Assembly (NCBI GenBank): GCA_014925825.1
Contig: JACGCK010000573.1
Coordinates: 1 to 13,923 of the forward strand
Direction: 5' to 3'
Source: Pholiota molesta
Lineage: Eukaryota > Basidiomycota > Agaricomycetes > Agaricales > Strophariaceae
Length of the DNA: 13,923 nt
The notes under the pieces are model-generated. The model was not told the origin of the DNA, ran no database searches, and saw nothing but the letters and a program-made list of their open reading frames with translations. Of this stretch, positions 1 to 10,295 are shown one piece after another. Numbering within the stretch: position 1 is the first letter of the stretch; every line of letters begins with the position of its first letter. Position numbers and translations under genes: made by a program.

Positions 1-1607
1 GATAGTTTACATCAAAATGGATATATAAACCCAGTCTGTGAGAGAGAAAACAATGCGGCGAGGTGTGACTCACCCGACCTGTTGAGAGAAGAATGTCAGG
101 TTCAATCACTTCTTTCTCAAAATAGCCCTGCGAAGGCACAAAAACCACACAAGGAAAAGGTGCACTTACGAATGCGCCGATTGCTGTCAGGAATTGAGAC
201 TGCATGGCCTGCTTTTTCGTAAAGCCGCTCCGTATTAAGATCGAATAGTCGGCAATTTCGTGAGGAATCTCATGAGCAAAGCATGCCAGGGTCGTGGTGC
301 ACCGATTAGAGGCGAGGCGTAGAAAGAGGCTGCCATTCTGGATAAGCGATGAACGTGCAGAGGTGCGAGGCATGCAGTGAGTTTATGCCGTCTCGTATAA
401 CGCGGGTCTGAGTACGCACGCCAATCCATCTGTACTGTGTAACAAAGAAGGCGAGGACTGCCGTCAGAACGGTGCCGCATGGCAGTATTAATGGGACGGG
501 GATCTCACATATTATGCACAAAGTCTCCAAATAAATTGAGATAGCAGACAATTTGGAGGGACCGTTCGTCGATTGACGTTCTTCATGGTCTGCAGTGGAG
601 TCAGTAGCTTTAGATGCATCAGAACTTCTGTTGCGAAGGCCGTCCTTTGTCACAGGAGCAGCAATTCCTGAGGCTTTCGTAGCCTGCACTTCCGGTGCAT
701 GGGAGTGCGAATGCGAATGACCAACGTTGTCTTCATCACCCCCTCCTAGAACACGCAGGGTCTTTTCCATAAAGAAGAAGGCAGCGAAACCCAGGAAAAT
801 ACCAAGTCTACAAGGAGGAAATGAGGCAATTGTGCCAATTGAGTCTGAAATTGGAGGGAAATAATTACCCGACAAGGATATTGCGCTTCTCTTCCACCAT
901 TACGAAGTGCACACCAGTCCCAGCATGTTCACCCATAAAAGAATGGGGAACCAAATGCAGAAAGACGTCCGATAGCAGGCCGCCAGTCTGTAATCCGGAT
1001 GATAACGATAGTCAGTAGCTGTCATTATGACTTAAAGCGACACTTTCACATACAGCAAAAGCAGTCATAGTATTAAGCGTATTAGCATTGATTTGGCCGG
1101 GATAAACGCCAGAATAAAGTTAGGAACCCTACATCCGTGTTCATGGTAAGCATCTCCAGTTATGACTCGTTCCAACAGCAAAAAGCAAATACTAACGAGC
1201 TGATGTAGAATGTGCCGAGAATGGAGTTCCATGCAGGGCCAAAGGGGAACAGCCATGCGAAAACTGTTCGCAGTATAGGTGACTGCTGTTCGGTGAGCGT
1301 CTCTTTCAGGGCGCTAAGGTTACGGATAGGAGCGCATTCGTGGATCTCGTTCTCCTAGTACGTGCATATATGGATGAGCATGACACACTTACACGACATG
1401 CCCTATCCCGTCGGTCCGCCCGCTCGCAGAACCGACGCCGACGCGAGACAAAGTCAACGGAGCACTCACAAAAACTGACAACGTCTTCCCCTCGTGGGCT
1501 GCGCCCCCGGCCCCATTCACGGGTGAAAGTACGGCGTGCGCATTTAAAGAGAGTAGCAGCAAAAGAGCGGCGCCGGTTAGCAGATTCTGGCGAAGACGAG
1601 AGGGCAT
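1..1607 (-). CDS. YKE4: ZIP-family zinc transporter, LIV-1/YKE4 type (3' end missing, three 1-nt frame breaks)
   Basis: This is a multi-pass transporter that would export zinc from the ER/Golgi lumen to the cytosol, as YKE4 and SLC39A7 do (family knowledge). Exons read on minus: 1607-1395, 1354-1197, 1128-1054, 987-869, 807-509, 434-420, 337-170, 78-74, 35-1 and beyond the edge. Exon 1 starts at an ATG giving a signal peptide (RQNLLTGAALLLLLSLNAHA). Family hallmarks follow in order: GGLLSDVFLHLVPHSF, VMVEEKRNILVG, FFFMEKTLRVLGGG, a His-rich loop (HSHSHSHA) and a polar linker, then HNITDGLAMAASF and HEIPHEIADYSILI, the paired metal-binding helices, then SGFTKKQAMQSQFLTAIGAF. The frame is broken by one missing base at about 1090, 543 and 299; adding one base to each of the three affected exons makes every exon phase fit. 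The exon 1 donor is uncertain: GTGTAAG at 1394 keeps frame, while the stronger GTAAGT at 1392 would not. Identity as a ZIP is certain; the exact N-terminus is less sure. Confidence 0.9.
74..78 (-). other. 5-nt microexon (GTCGG) in the ZIP gene
   Basis: Two introns, 169-79 (GTAAGT...CTGAC...CAACAG) and 73-36 (GTGAGT...CTCACAG), leave only five bases between them. Including these gives GAF-VG-LGLYIHFDVNY, in frame and typical of the last ZIP helices. Splicing straight from 169 to 36 gives a stop after a few codons. The call is an inference from splice signals and reading frame; transcript reads would settle it. Confidence 0.65.
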
Positions 1608-3060
1608 GGATAGCTGTAAAGGGCGGTGGAGAAGGTCTGCTGGAGCGCCCATCAACGCGTCTCCGCCAGCGCGTGGCAAACAAATTCCGTTTCCGATCAT
1701 GCGGGCCGGCACTGCGGCACCGCAACACCCTCAAGGAATTTTCATAGCATGCTTATTGATGAACACAGCGCATGCATAGAGACGTCGCCAAAAGCTAATA
1801 TACTGTAGGTGCTGAATAGGTACGAGTGAAATATGCCTCAGTTTTATTTTCTCATATGCTGCTAAATTTGAATTGAATGATACAAGCACAAACACATTTT
1901 CGTGGAGTCCGGACTTCATGGTAATTAAATGTGATTAATGAAGACCTATCGACAGTAGGCAGCAGGCAAGACCGGGCGTTTTGTCTTGGTTTCCAAAGTA
2001 TTTCCTTGTCCAAAACTTCAACACATATAAGCGCTTAAGATGGCCTGACGACAGAGGGAGTGTTGTGGCACATATTTTAAGTTGCTTTAGGAGGGAGTCA
2101 TGAGGGTGAACGCCCCTGGTCTAGTGAGACCTTCGTCGCAGCCGTTACCTTCTCACACATTTTGACTTTAGCTCGTGTGCTGCCAGAATATACTCAAGGG
2201 TAAGTTACAACTCCTGGAAAAAATTTAAGAAACGTGCATGCCTGTAACCAATGAGCCGCTGCAACGATAACGCCATTGACATCAGTGGCAAAAAAAATTA
2301 AGGAATGGGTCTACGGACACAACAAGAGTCATACCTGTGTACGACAGAACTCGATAATAATTGGCAGAATGAGAGGTAATGCCCAGTTTAGATAATAATT
2401 TCATGCTCCGAGTGCATCGTGCCCCATATCAATGTGAGCCTTATCAATCTCAAGAATAAGTCCTGTACTAGCTACTAAATGCAATTAAGACTACTTGGAG
2501 AGTTTACCGCCGCGGTTTATATGTCTGCTGACCCACCCTGCAGACGGGCAACTCAACGATGGGGTTTGGCACTGACTGCCAAACAGAAATTCCGAAAACA
2601 GCATATCCTTCGGGCAATACCCCCCCAAAATTCGTCTGCTCGGAGGTCATGCTATGCAATGCCAGTACCCAATTTATGTATTTTCTGCTCTCGTCTGTTA
2701 CCTCCAGCTCATTAGCGCCATAATCAGGAAGAATTGATTGAGAAGCGCCTCTTAATTTGAGCCTACACGTGCCATCAGTTCTCGCCAACCGCAAACTGTG
2801 ATAAGATAATCAGACCGCACATCATCATGATCCGTATCAACCAAGATCAACCATGGCCACGATGCAGCGTGCTCAAAGCCCTCCCCTGAAATTCGAAGAA
2901 CCGCGTAAAAACACAGCACGAGACTATTGGAAGAACCCTCTGTGATTCCGCTCTCACTACCACCGCCGTACTGTGATATTGGAATAAGCTTGATTCCACT
3001 TGCAACCATTTTTCGAAACCATAAAACCATCATAGACTCGTACAAGGCGATATACATAAG
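1608..3060. other. Divergent intergenic region, no gene recognised
   Basis: These 1.45 kb separate the start codons of the minus-strand ZIP gene and the plus-strand HD gene, so both promoters should lie here. Open frames here (for example 2479-2715 plus, 2752-3171 minus) show no family motif, and I could not join them into a spliced gene. Visible structure is limited to two adjacent hairpins at 2523-2584, a GGTCT/AGACC hairpin near 2119-2132, and a repeated GATAATAATT near 2353 and 2391. No tRNA-like structure was seen. Confidence 0.5.
2523..2584. repeat. Two adjacent inverted repeats in the intergenic region
   Basis: The first has arms GTCTGC (2523-2528) and GCAGAC (2540-2545) with an 11-nt loop. 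The second has arms GTTTGGCA (2564-2571) and TGCCAAAC (2577-2584) with a 5-nt loop. Both arm pairs are perfect. The function is unknown; they could be chance, a palindromic regulator site or transcript structure. Confidence 0.4.
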
Positions 3061-4214
3061 ATGTATCCGACAGCACAGGAAAAAGCTATTATTTGCGAGG
3101 CAGAGAAAACCATGGTGGAGACCATGGCTAGATACGATCCATCCCATGATCGATATCACGGTAGGTGCCACAAATTTAGAGGCTCACAGAAATTCTACGC
3201 CACGGCCTTTGACACTTTTCTTTTCTTTTTTTCAAACTCAGTACAACGTGTTCGAAAGACCGCTCTTCTCCTGGCGCGTAACACAGTTCCAACCCCAGAT
3301 CTGTTGACCGTCGAGCTAGGTCTGTCACTATTCACCTTGGTCAACACCGTGCCAGGATTTCCAAAGTTAACGTCCGCATCTTTTCCCTGGCCTGGCTTTC
3401 CAACCCAGCTGCGCTGCTCCATGACGTATTGGATAAGAAATATGTCTCCGCTGAAGAGGCTTCCGATCCGTACGGATTTTTCCTCCCGTTCTTCACATCT
3501 ATGGCGGAAGCGCACGGTCTTGATCTGGTGAAAGACGGTCGTGCCAAGATCATCACCCAGATTATCGACAATGTATCTTGGAGTACCGAAAAGAAACGCA
3601 GAGAAAGTGGAGAATGGGGTACATGGCACGACCAATGCGTCGCACTGCATTGCGTTCAAGATGCTGATAGGCTCGACGCGATTGGTGCATTTGGTGTGCA
3701 ACTAAATTTAATTAGATTCCCCACCAAGCAGATATCTAACCTACTTGCTTTGCCCTCTAGGAATCATGCGTTGCGCAGCCTACAGCACGGTAACGAATAG
3801 GTTTGTTTTCCCCTCATTTCAGTCCAGTCGCTTCTTCCTCGGTTCTCATCAGTGCCTGACATTATACATGCTCCCTCTTTTCATTTGTATCCTCGCCGTG
3901 CTATCTATGTAGGCCTCTACACACACCCTCCGACGATCCCGAGAACCCGCATACTGCGATACAGCACTTTCACGATAAGTTGATACACATCCACGAGCGC
4001 CTTAAAACCGCGACTGGCAAGAAACTGGGGGACAAACGACACAAGGCGGTCAGTCACTAACCTTTGAAGTCCCCGTTATTTTCAATGTGCTAACGACGTC
4101 GATTTTTGCACAATTGATCCTTATGGATGTCCCCTCAAATCTTTCGCCATTCATCGCTATCAGTTACTCGATTTCCTGGGGTCGGTCGACGAAGAATATG
4201 ATGGAACCCTCTGA
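3061..4214 (+). CDS. HD-domain metal-dependent phosphohydrolase
   Basis: This encodes an intact 229-residue soluble protein of the HD superfamily, resembling YpgQ/YedJ-type hydrolases that cleave phosphate esters or nucleotide pyrophosphates; the substrate here is unknown. Exons: 3061-3160, 3242-3319, 3409-3693, 3761-3800, 3913-4048 and 4164-4214, all with GT-AG introns and consistent phases. Probable metal ligands are His33 (DRYHVQRV), His64-Asp65 (ALLHDVLDKKY) and Asp146 (QDADRLDAIGAFG). The C-terminus RHKALLDFLGSVDEEYDGTL fits the family and depends on the last intron; without it the frame would stop at 4058-4060. No signal peptide or membrane segment is present. The introns (67-115 nt) are longer than elsewhere in the window. 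AATAAA at 4233-4238 is a possible poly(A) signal. This is the only gene here with no frame break. Confidence 0.9.
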
Positions 4215-5082
4215 TTTGTTGTGTTCATGTCCAATAAATAGTAAATGCGGCGGCGGGTACAGGGTTGGTCTGCTCTCATCTCTGCCAATTCATAGCAGAA
4301 ATTCAATTCTTAACCTTTTGTAGACCGCTTCATATGTTCCGGGATCGTTTTCGAGGTCTTCGCCCGTTGTCGCGCCATTTAATCCGTTCGGCCAGGCTGG
4401 GTATCAGGTACTAAATGTAGCATACCTGAAGATTGCAGTGCGATCGGACACCAAGATGAATGCGAACTTTGGGGTCTGTTTTTCCATCTTTGTTCGGGCT
4501 ACACATGGCGACAGAACTCAAATAAGCATTCAGAGTTAGTTGAGCCACAGCCTTGGTCTGACCTGCCGAATACGGGCTCAGGCTAAATCCTAGCGCATGT
4601 GCATTGTGTTATCAGTACACCAGTAAACCCACGCTATTAGACTACATTTTGAGTATTACGCACTATCTAGGCAGTCAAATCAGCATATCCTCATCAGTTA
4701 GTTCAGGTACGTTTAGGTGTTCCGTCTTAACCTGAAAAACGCCTTATGAGATTGAAGATTTTGGATTACATACTTCAGCGGAGGAATGCCCCAATCCGAA
4801 CTGAGATGTACGACCATTCAAGAAAATAACCGAAAGAAATCCCGCCGTGCCTCCATGGATTGCACAGCCGGGCCAACCCTAAAACTTGGCACTGCAATCC
4901 AAGACAAAAGGCCCGTCTAACCTGGAATCGAAGTCACGTCAAGTTATAGAGCACAAGTATTATTGGGTACCGGGAGCTATACAACATTCATATCGGTCAT
5001 TCCAAGTCCAAGTGTGGGTTCAGTCAAACGGTGAAGGAATATCTGGATTTGGTAACACCAAGCCACCTTATGCGACACAACC
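4215..5082. other. Convergent intergenic spacer, nothing recognised
   Basis: This region lies between the 3' ends of the HD gene (plus) and the RFC gene (minus). It should hold both 3' UTRs and terminators. Apart from the AATAAA just after the HD stop, I see no conserved protein motif, RNA gene or repeat. The short open frames at 4087-4323 and 4886-5086 lack codon-level or motif support. Confidence 0.5.
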
Positions 5083-6721
5083 TTAGTCAAAGTCGGACAT
5101 GTCAATATTGTAGAAAAAGTGCTGCGAAAACGGCTTCAGCTATGATCAGAACAAAGGCCGTCGGATTCAACTCACTTTGTACAAGCTCATCACTTTGATT
5201 ACCCATGCCTCCAAGTGATAGATTTTCTTGTTTCCAGTTCGCATACGGACTTCCTGCAAATGACAATTGAAATTGAAGTTATCAGCGCCAAATCGCATCA
5301 AATCGCAGCCACTGGAGAGCCACATACATAAAATGCTGCCCAGTGCATGATGTCAGCTTTCAGGGCTTCATCCACTTTGTCAACAACGCGCTCGGCGACC
5401 GTCTGTCAATGAACATGCATGTTAATTTTTTTCTGGTTCCAAGTCAGAACCTGAAATGTGTCAAGGTACCTTGAGTATCACAGTCGGGGGTATACAGTGA
5501 CTCAGCAGTTCGTAAAGTTTCGATCGTACTTCCATGACACGGGCAGGAGATTGCTCCCCAATTATCAAATCGGCAACCTTTTGACAATAGAGTTCCCAAT
5601 CAGGTTTGGCTATTGACAACGGTCCTGTTAGATCTGGCCTGTGAAGCTTGTGAGTACGACATTGCCACTATTAGTGAAAAAAATGACTTCTTACGATTGC
5701 ATCTTCAATGCCTCTAAAGTCAAAATCGCCTTGCGTAGATTTCCGCCAGAATCTTCCGCAATCTTCTCCCCCGCCTCTGGGGGAAGATCGAACCCCGCTC
5801 GTCTAGCTACAGATTGTAATACGTCCAAAATCTGGGCGGCGATCTCGTTAGCACTTTTTCTAACGTAACATTCAAAAATAATCGTACCTCCTCTTCATTG
5901 GGGCAGCGACTCTCATTAAAAGACAACGGCTCTTGATCGGGGCAATTAGGCGACTGGTACTATTCGCGCACAGGATTATTCTCATATTTGACATGTATTT
6001 TTCCATCGTTCTACGTAAAGCAGCTTGGGCGTCACGAGATAATGAATCTGCTTCGTTAATGACAACGACTACGACAATATTTAGCAGAGATTGGATCAGA
6101 GAGAAATTATAACTCACCTTTGAACCGCTGTTTGGCGCTAAGGTCCACTTGTTGTGTCTGTGCGATTTCCTTCAACAATTCTTGGATTACTATCCGATCA
6201 TAATTTCCTGCTTCACTGCAGAAGTGGTTTAAAGAATGAAAGAGGCTCAATTCAACATGAAAGCATCGTACCTCGGCGTGATTTCGAGGTGATAGTTGCT
6301 CTGTACGATGTTGATTTCGAGCTTTCGTTTGGAAGGGGATAGGAATATTCTTTGGTCGATTTTGAGCTAGGTGGATAGAGCATAAGGGGTGGCGACCTTA
6401 ACAGCATATCACTGGAACGTACCTTCTCAACGCCGGGTCCAAACAGCTGCCTTAGAGTACAGCTAATTCGTGTCTTCTTGCCAGCACCCGATGGCCCATA
6501 AAATAGCATATGTGGGAAGTCTCCAGAAGCAGACTACATAACGCGTCAAATCTACTAGAAATGCAAGTGTTTGAGCACATACTAGCGACTTTAGGCGTTC
6601 TGAAAGACCTTGGTGATACTGTAGGGCATCTAATGTTCTTGGTCGGTACTGCGACCGAAGGCTATGAGATTCAACCGTGATGATTATATTTGGCACATAC
6701 CTGATCAACCCATAGAGACAT
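5083..6721 (-). CDS. RFC5: Replication factor C subunit (yeast Rfc5 / human RFC3 type)
   Basis: This is a small AAA+ subunit of the clamp loader that opens PCNA and loads it on primed DNA; it also belongs to the checkpoint RFC-like complexes (family knowledge). Exons on minus: 6721-6701, 6648-6583, 6533-6423, 6366-6272, 6215-6118, 6068-5888, 5831-5695, 5638-5470, 5402-5328, 5253-5176, 5121-5083. The spliced length is 356 residues, the same as human RFC3. Motifs: YRPRTLDAL near the N-terminus, Walker A GPSGAGKKT (42-50), Walker-B region VVVINEADSL (131-140), ALRRTMEKYMS, and the SRC motif in PIKSRC (177-179). Also present are SGGNLRKAIL in the lid domain, YELLSHCIPP, and a C-terminal HFFYNIDMSDFD. 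One base is missing in a C run at 5900-5903 (AAP-NEEE expected); adding it restores every phase. Residue 7 is Gln where the family usually has Lys (VDKYRP). Confidence 0.96.
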
Positions 6722-7162
6722 TTCAGAGAAAAGAATTCCAATAAGGTTGAGCTACGAAAAGTCCGGAGCGGTTGTATGGGAGTTTGTGGTTGTATGCCTT
6801 GACTGGAGGTGGGAGTCGTAGTGTTGTCGGAGTGCCACAAATGCGCTCGAGCGTGACTTGGACGCGTTACGTCACGCGTTTTGATTTCGAGCGCGCCGGG
6901 GGATGCCGAGTTGATGCCGAGCGTTGGCACTGCGAGCTTCCTTCGCGCACTCAGGCAGAGTCAGGCTGTAACGTTGGCCAAACCAAGGCCAAACGCATTA
7001 AAAATGCACACAGGCAGATTCAAACCCCCGGTGGATTTTAATGAGAATAATAAGGCCCTGTCTGAGGGCCCCATGGATCTGTTGATGATGCTGCTAAAAT
7101 GTCATAAAATATGTGTCCCATAAAAGAGCTGTAAGTCGAAGGAAAGAAAAAAAGCGATATGG
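6722..7162. other. Upstream region of the RFC gene
   Basis: This gene-free stretch holds the RFC promoter. Besides the ACGCGT cluster it has two close direct repeats of GATGCCGAG near 6902-6922, a repeated GGCCAAAC near 6974-6992, and a small hairpin GGCCCT/AGGGCC at 7054-7070. Open frames on both strands (for example 6772-7041 and 6881-7123 plus) have no recognisable product. Confidence 0.45.
6862..6879. promoter_or_regulatory. Paired MluI cell-cycle boxes flanking a CRE-like site upstream of the RFC gene
   Basis: ACGCGT occurs at 6862-6867 and 6874-6879, with TTACGTCA (CRE/ATF-like) at 6867-6874 sharing bases with both boxes. The cluster lies 141-158 bp upstream of the RFC start codon. In yeasts ACGCGT is bound by MBF, which drives DNA-replication genes at G1/S; its use here is inferred from that knowledge. 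Another ACGCGT lies at 6541-6546 in RFC intron 2 and may be chance. Confidence 0.6.
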
Positions 7163-7262
7163 CTACGCTGCATTGACACCCTTGTTTTCAAGATCTTCTC
7201 TAATAAAGACTGCTGCTCTCTCGCCAACCGCTATGAGGTGTCGTAGGTATCTGCTCCAACAA
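7163..7262 (-). pseudogene. Relic last exon of a third alcohol oxidase
   Basis: The minus strand reads VGADTYDT, then after one missing base near 7234 reads IAVGERAAVFIREDL and ends ENKGVNAA with a TAG stop at 7165-7163. This matches the last exon of the two oxidases to the right (VGSNTYNTAIAIGEKA, AVIIAEDLGIK) position for position, including where the protein ends. It lies on the same strand, 236 bp downstream of the first oxidase's stop. No other oxidase exon was found between 7263 and 7498. It is probably what remains of a third tandem copy. An alternative last exon of the neighbouring gene is less likely because the splice phase does not fit. Confidence 0.8.
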
Positions 7263-7498
7263 AGCTACAGAAATAATAAATGAACTGGCTGTAAATAAAT
7301 AATTCAAGACATGATAGGCCGCTCCCGATCCTTGAAACGGCGAAATGCCACAAAGGGCATGGGTTTAAAAAACCGGGACGTGGAGAACCAAGCTTGTTCA
7401 AAAATCCACTAGAAGAAGACAATAAATTCACAATTGCTAGAGTTCGAAAAAAAAAAAACACATTAACATTTTGTAAAGCTTATAATGCTACAGGTATA
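7263..7498. other. Spacer between the relic exon and the first oxidase
   Basis: This AT-rich spacer has a 12-base A run starting at 7447. It should hold the 3' UTR of the oxidase to its right. A possible acceptor (CTGTAG, minus) sits just upstream of the relic exon. I could not align anything else here to the oxidase exons. Confidence 0.4.
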
Positions 7499-10225
7499 TC
7501 ATACCGCTGAGACACGTTTGATGCCCAAATCTTCAGCAATAATGACAGCAGCCTTCTCCCCAATAGCAATTGCTGTGTTGTATGTGTTCGATCCCACGTT
7601 AGCTGGAGCGATACTACAGTCTTTACGCAAAATGGCGTTAATTATTTTTAGCGACCTAATTTATTATTCACGACGTACCAGCAATTTTGAGGCCTTGTAC
7701 GCCGTAGACGTTCAATCTTTCGTCGACCACTCCCCCTTGATCGCGGGGTTTCATGGCACAAGTTCCAAGCTATCCAAGACGTGACTCTGAGTACCCAGCC
7801 ATTGTATTGCAAGACCAGATTGTATGCACTTACTGAATGCCATGTTGTTTCAACTGAATTGAACTAGTGAGTACTCCGTCAGCAAATTGAATGGGTGATA
7901 ACGGACCTGTCATTCGAGTAAACTCATCAATCGCTTCGTCATCCTCGGGTGAATAGACAATATCTGGAGCAGAAAGTGCTACTGGAGAGGCAACAAGATT
8001 GGGTGCTGCAGCACTTCCTAGTTTGAATCGAGGATGCGCAGTAACCAAATCACCACGATAATATTTCAGTCGACGTGCATATTCACGGGCACGCTTATAT
8101 GCCCATCGTAGCACAACGACATCAGCGGGACTACGTCGGGCCCGTCAGTTTTATTGTACATATGATACTTGTTCCAAGTGTTTTACTCACTCATTTAAAT
8201 ATCCGCTTTCAAAATCTGTCGGTGCATAAGGGTTACTTCCTGAGGTGATATGCACTCGTCCGACGGACACCGGATAAGACTGGAGTAGTTTGAACAATAA
8301 TGAGTGCTCGTATTGTACGATATAATGCAGGAAGACATACTGTGAAATACAGCATGCAAAAATGTTTTTCACGAGGAACTGCAGGGTCTAGACCAACATA
8401 TCTAATAGGATAGGTTAGATTTCGCAGGGAATGAGGTGGACTTGGTATTTACGCAGCCATCGGTGCCATGGTCATGACTGTTTTATCGGGAGCATTGACG
8501 AAATAGGTTTGCCATCGATGATCAAAGTCTGGTGACAAACTCGCCAGTTCCTTTGCATTGGGTCTAAGTTTAACAGCAGCATTAACCCCACTGTAATGGA
8601 ATATTAAAATCAATCAATAGGCCTGCATAACTCAAGAAAGCTCACTTTTGCGCCATCAATCCTTGACCAGTTTTCAGCCACTTTTCCTCTTCGACTAGAA
8701 ATACACAACTCCTTAGAATATCCAGCTGAGGATAAGGCACAACATATTCGTACATGCTATGTCGTCCTTTGACCCTCGGAAAATATGATCTAAGGTATCG
8801 GCATCCTCGCTGGCGACGAATGGGAGGAAATTATGTTGTGGTCTGTTGAAATAGTCAACAATACGGGCCTACTAGAATCGGAATATTTGATCATACCGAG
8901 ATAGTGTTCACCGACTCCTGGAAGGTCAACAAGTTGCTTCACACCATTCTTCTCCAGGATTGATTGCGCCCCAATGCCAGATCGCTCGAGAATGGAAGGC
9001 GTACCAAAGGAGCCTGCAGAGAGAACAACAAGACGGGAAGCTCGTGCAGTCTTTTTAGCCGAATCGCCCCCGATTTTACCGATGGAATCGTCCACATATT
9101 CAATCCCGGTGGCACGGGTGCCTCTGAAAGCGTGTTCTGATGAGTTTTCAAGACTATTGGTGAGGGAGCGACTGACTCGAAAAGGATGCGAACTACGCGA
9201 TGTCGGACCAATACCTCCAAGTTAGTGTTATGTTCTTGATTATAGATATACTGATGAGCGGTATCGGATCTTTTCCCAGTTTTGACATCAATGTACCTAA
9301 TAGCAGATGTTTGCGGTTAGTAAAACTAAATTATCTTAGCTGACTTACCTTTCAAGACGCTGAAATGGTAAGTAAAGGGTGAATATTTTGTGATATTTGT
9401 GAACATCGAATTAACCTTACACCGTATTGATCCGTAGTCGAGAAATCGTTCATATCCTGGGTCAACGGCCGCGCCGGGTCAATAGCCTGGGCTACTTCTA
9501 GAAAGTTCTCTGCAATGTTGTACAGATTGGGCGCGTAAGATACTTTAATTGGACCTGATGTTCCGTGGGTATCGTTCGTGGATTCCGCTTGATATGTTTC
9601 GGCCTATGCGATAGATATATCAGAACACTGGAAAAAATGGAACCTTGGCTTCGGATAAAGCACAAACTTTCTTCAATAAGGGGATGAGGCTTGATGAGCC
9701 CCAACCTTTATTTCCGTAGACAGTTTCCCAATCGTCATAATCAGAAGCAGGAGCCCGATTATAGACCATCACTGATAAAACCGGATTCAACGTCAACCGC
9801 TAGGCCATTCGAGAAACCTCGTACAATTGACGGCGGAGCCTCCACCCAGAGCTCTTCCACTTGGCACAATAGGGGAACGCCCGAGAAGAGCTTCGCTGGG
9901 TTTGCTCACATGGAATGTGAAAGTCTCTTTGGGCTGCGTCAAGGCCGAAAAGAATCGAGCTGGTTGAATATGGTCAACCACGTCGCGCGTATGCGGGCCA
10001 GCTTCGACGATCTGAAGGCAAAATGTTAATTTGACAAGCTCAAAGGGCCAAAAAAATGCCATTTACAAGTATTTTCAAATTTGGATCGGCTTCTGCTAGG
10101 CGACCTGCGGTAATGCAAGCACTGGCACCACCTGAATTTAAATCATTCAACTGTCCTCTTCGAAATTGGTGCTACACACCGCCTGCAAAAATTATGTCGT
10201 AGACGCCAGTATCTGCGGAAGTCAT
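7499..10225 (-). CDS. Alcohol-oxidase-type GMC flavoenzyme, copy A (one 1-nt frame break)
   Basis: This is a FAD enzyme of the alcohol oxidase branch of the GMC family (CAZy AA3_3 type); relatives oxidise methanol or other short primary alcohols and release hydrogen peroxide. Exons on minus: 10225-10180, 10131-10067, 10011-9825, 9771-9668, 9603-9421, 9359-9349, 9296-9177, 9123-8897, 8842-8754, 8694-8646, 8590-8453, 8401-8341, 8279-8191, 8130-7907, 7853-7834, 7769-7679, 7620-7499; 608 residues. Motifs: FAD-binding FAGGGASACITAGRL (13-27) with Glu40 ending the second strand (IVEAG), GMC signature 1 SGRALGGGSAVN (88-99), signature 2 GSFGTPSILERSGIG (276-290), catalytic His537 (TTWHSLGTC) and Asn580 (SNTYNTA). 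No signal peptide is visible. The protein ends EDLGIKRVSAV, without the tail and ARF-like peroxisomal signal of yeast alcohol oxidases. One T is missing at 8828-8832 (DHNI-IFLPF expected). The actual substrate is unknown. Confidence 0.93.
9349..9359 (-). other. 11-nt microexon of oxidase A
   Basis: The bases CGTCTTGAAAG lie between a CATTTCAG acceptor and a GTAAGT donor and encode RLER, with the last codon completed by the next exon. The same 11-nt exon exists in copy B at 12678-12668 (CGCTGGGCGAG, RWAR). Both are needed to keep the frame between exons 5 and 7, so two copies support each other. Confidence 0.8.
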
Positions 10226-10295
10226 GCTGGTTGAGATCGTAGGTAACGCGGGGGAGTTACTTGAGGTTCAGCATAACTTCAGGTTGATCAAGTCA

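Noticed and set aside
36..169. One long intron in the ZIP gene in place of two introns and a microexon
   Set aside because: Direct splicing gives a premature stop and loses the family-like LGLYI sequence.
1306..1747. Long overlapping open frames on both strands (142 and 135 residues)
   Set aside because: They are Arg-rich shadows over GC-rich exon 1 of the ZIP gene. Only the third frame gives a signal peptide and joins the ZIP exons.
2479..3171. Open frames in the 1608-3060 intergenic region
   Set aside because: No family motif, no consistent splice partners and no support from composition.
4087..4323. 78-residue plus-strand open frame
   Set aside because: It overlaps the last intron and last exon of the HD gene in another frame and shows no motif.
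4886..5086. 66-residue plus-strand open frame
   Set aside because: It lies opposite the RFC 3' UTR, overlaps the RFC stop and has no recognisable product.
6463..6930. 155-residue minus-strand open frame with an ATG upstream of the RFC start
   Set aside because: It reads through RFC exon 2 out of frame; the family start MSLWVD lies at 6721 in a separate first exon.
6772..7123. Two plus-strand open frames upstream of the RFC gene
   Set aside because: They cover the ACGCGT promoter region in two frames with no conserved motif.
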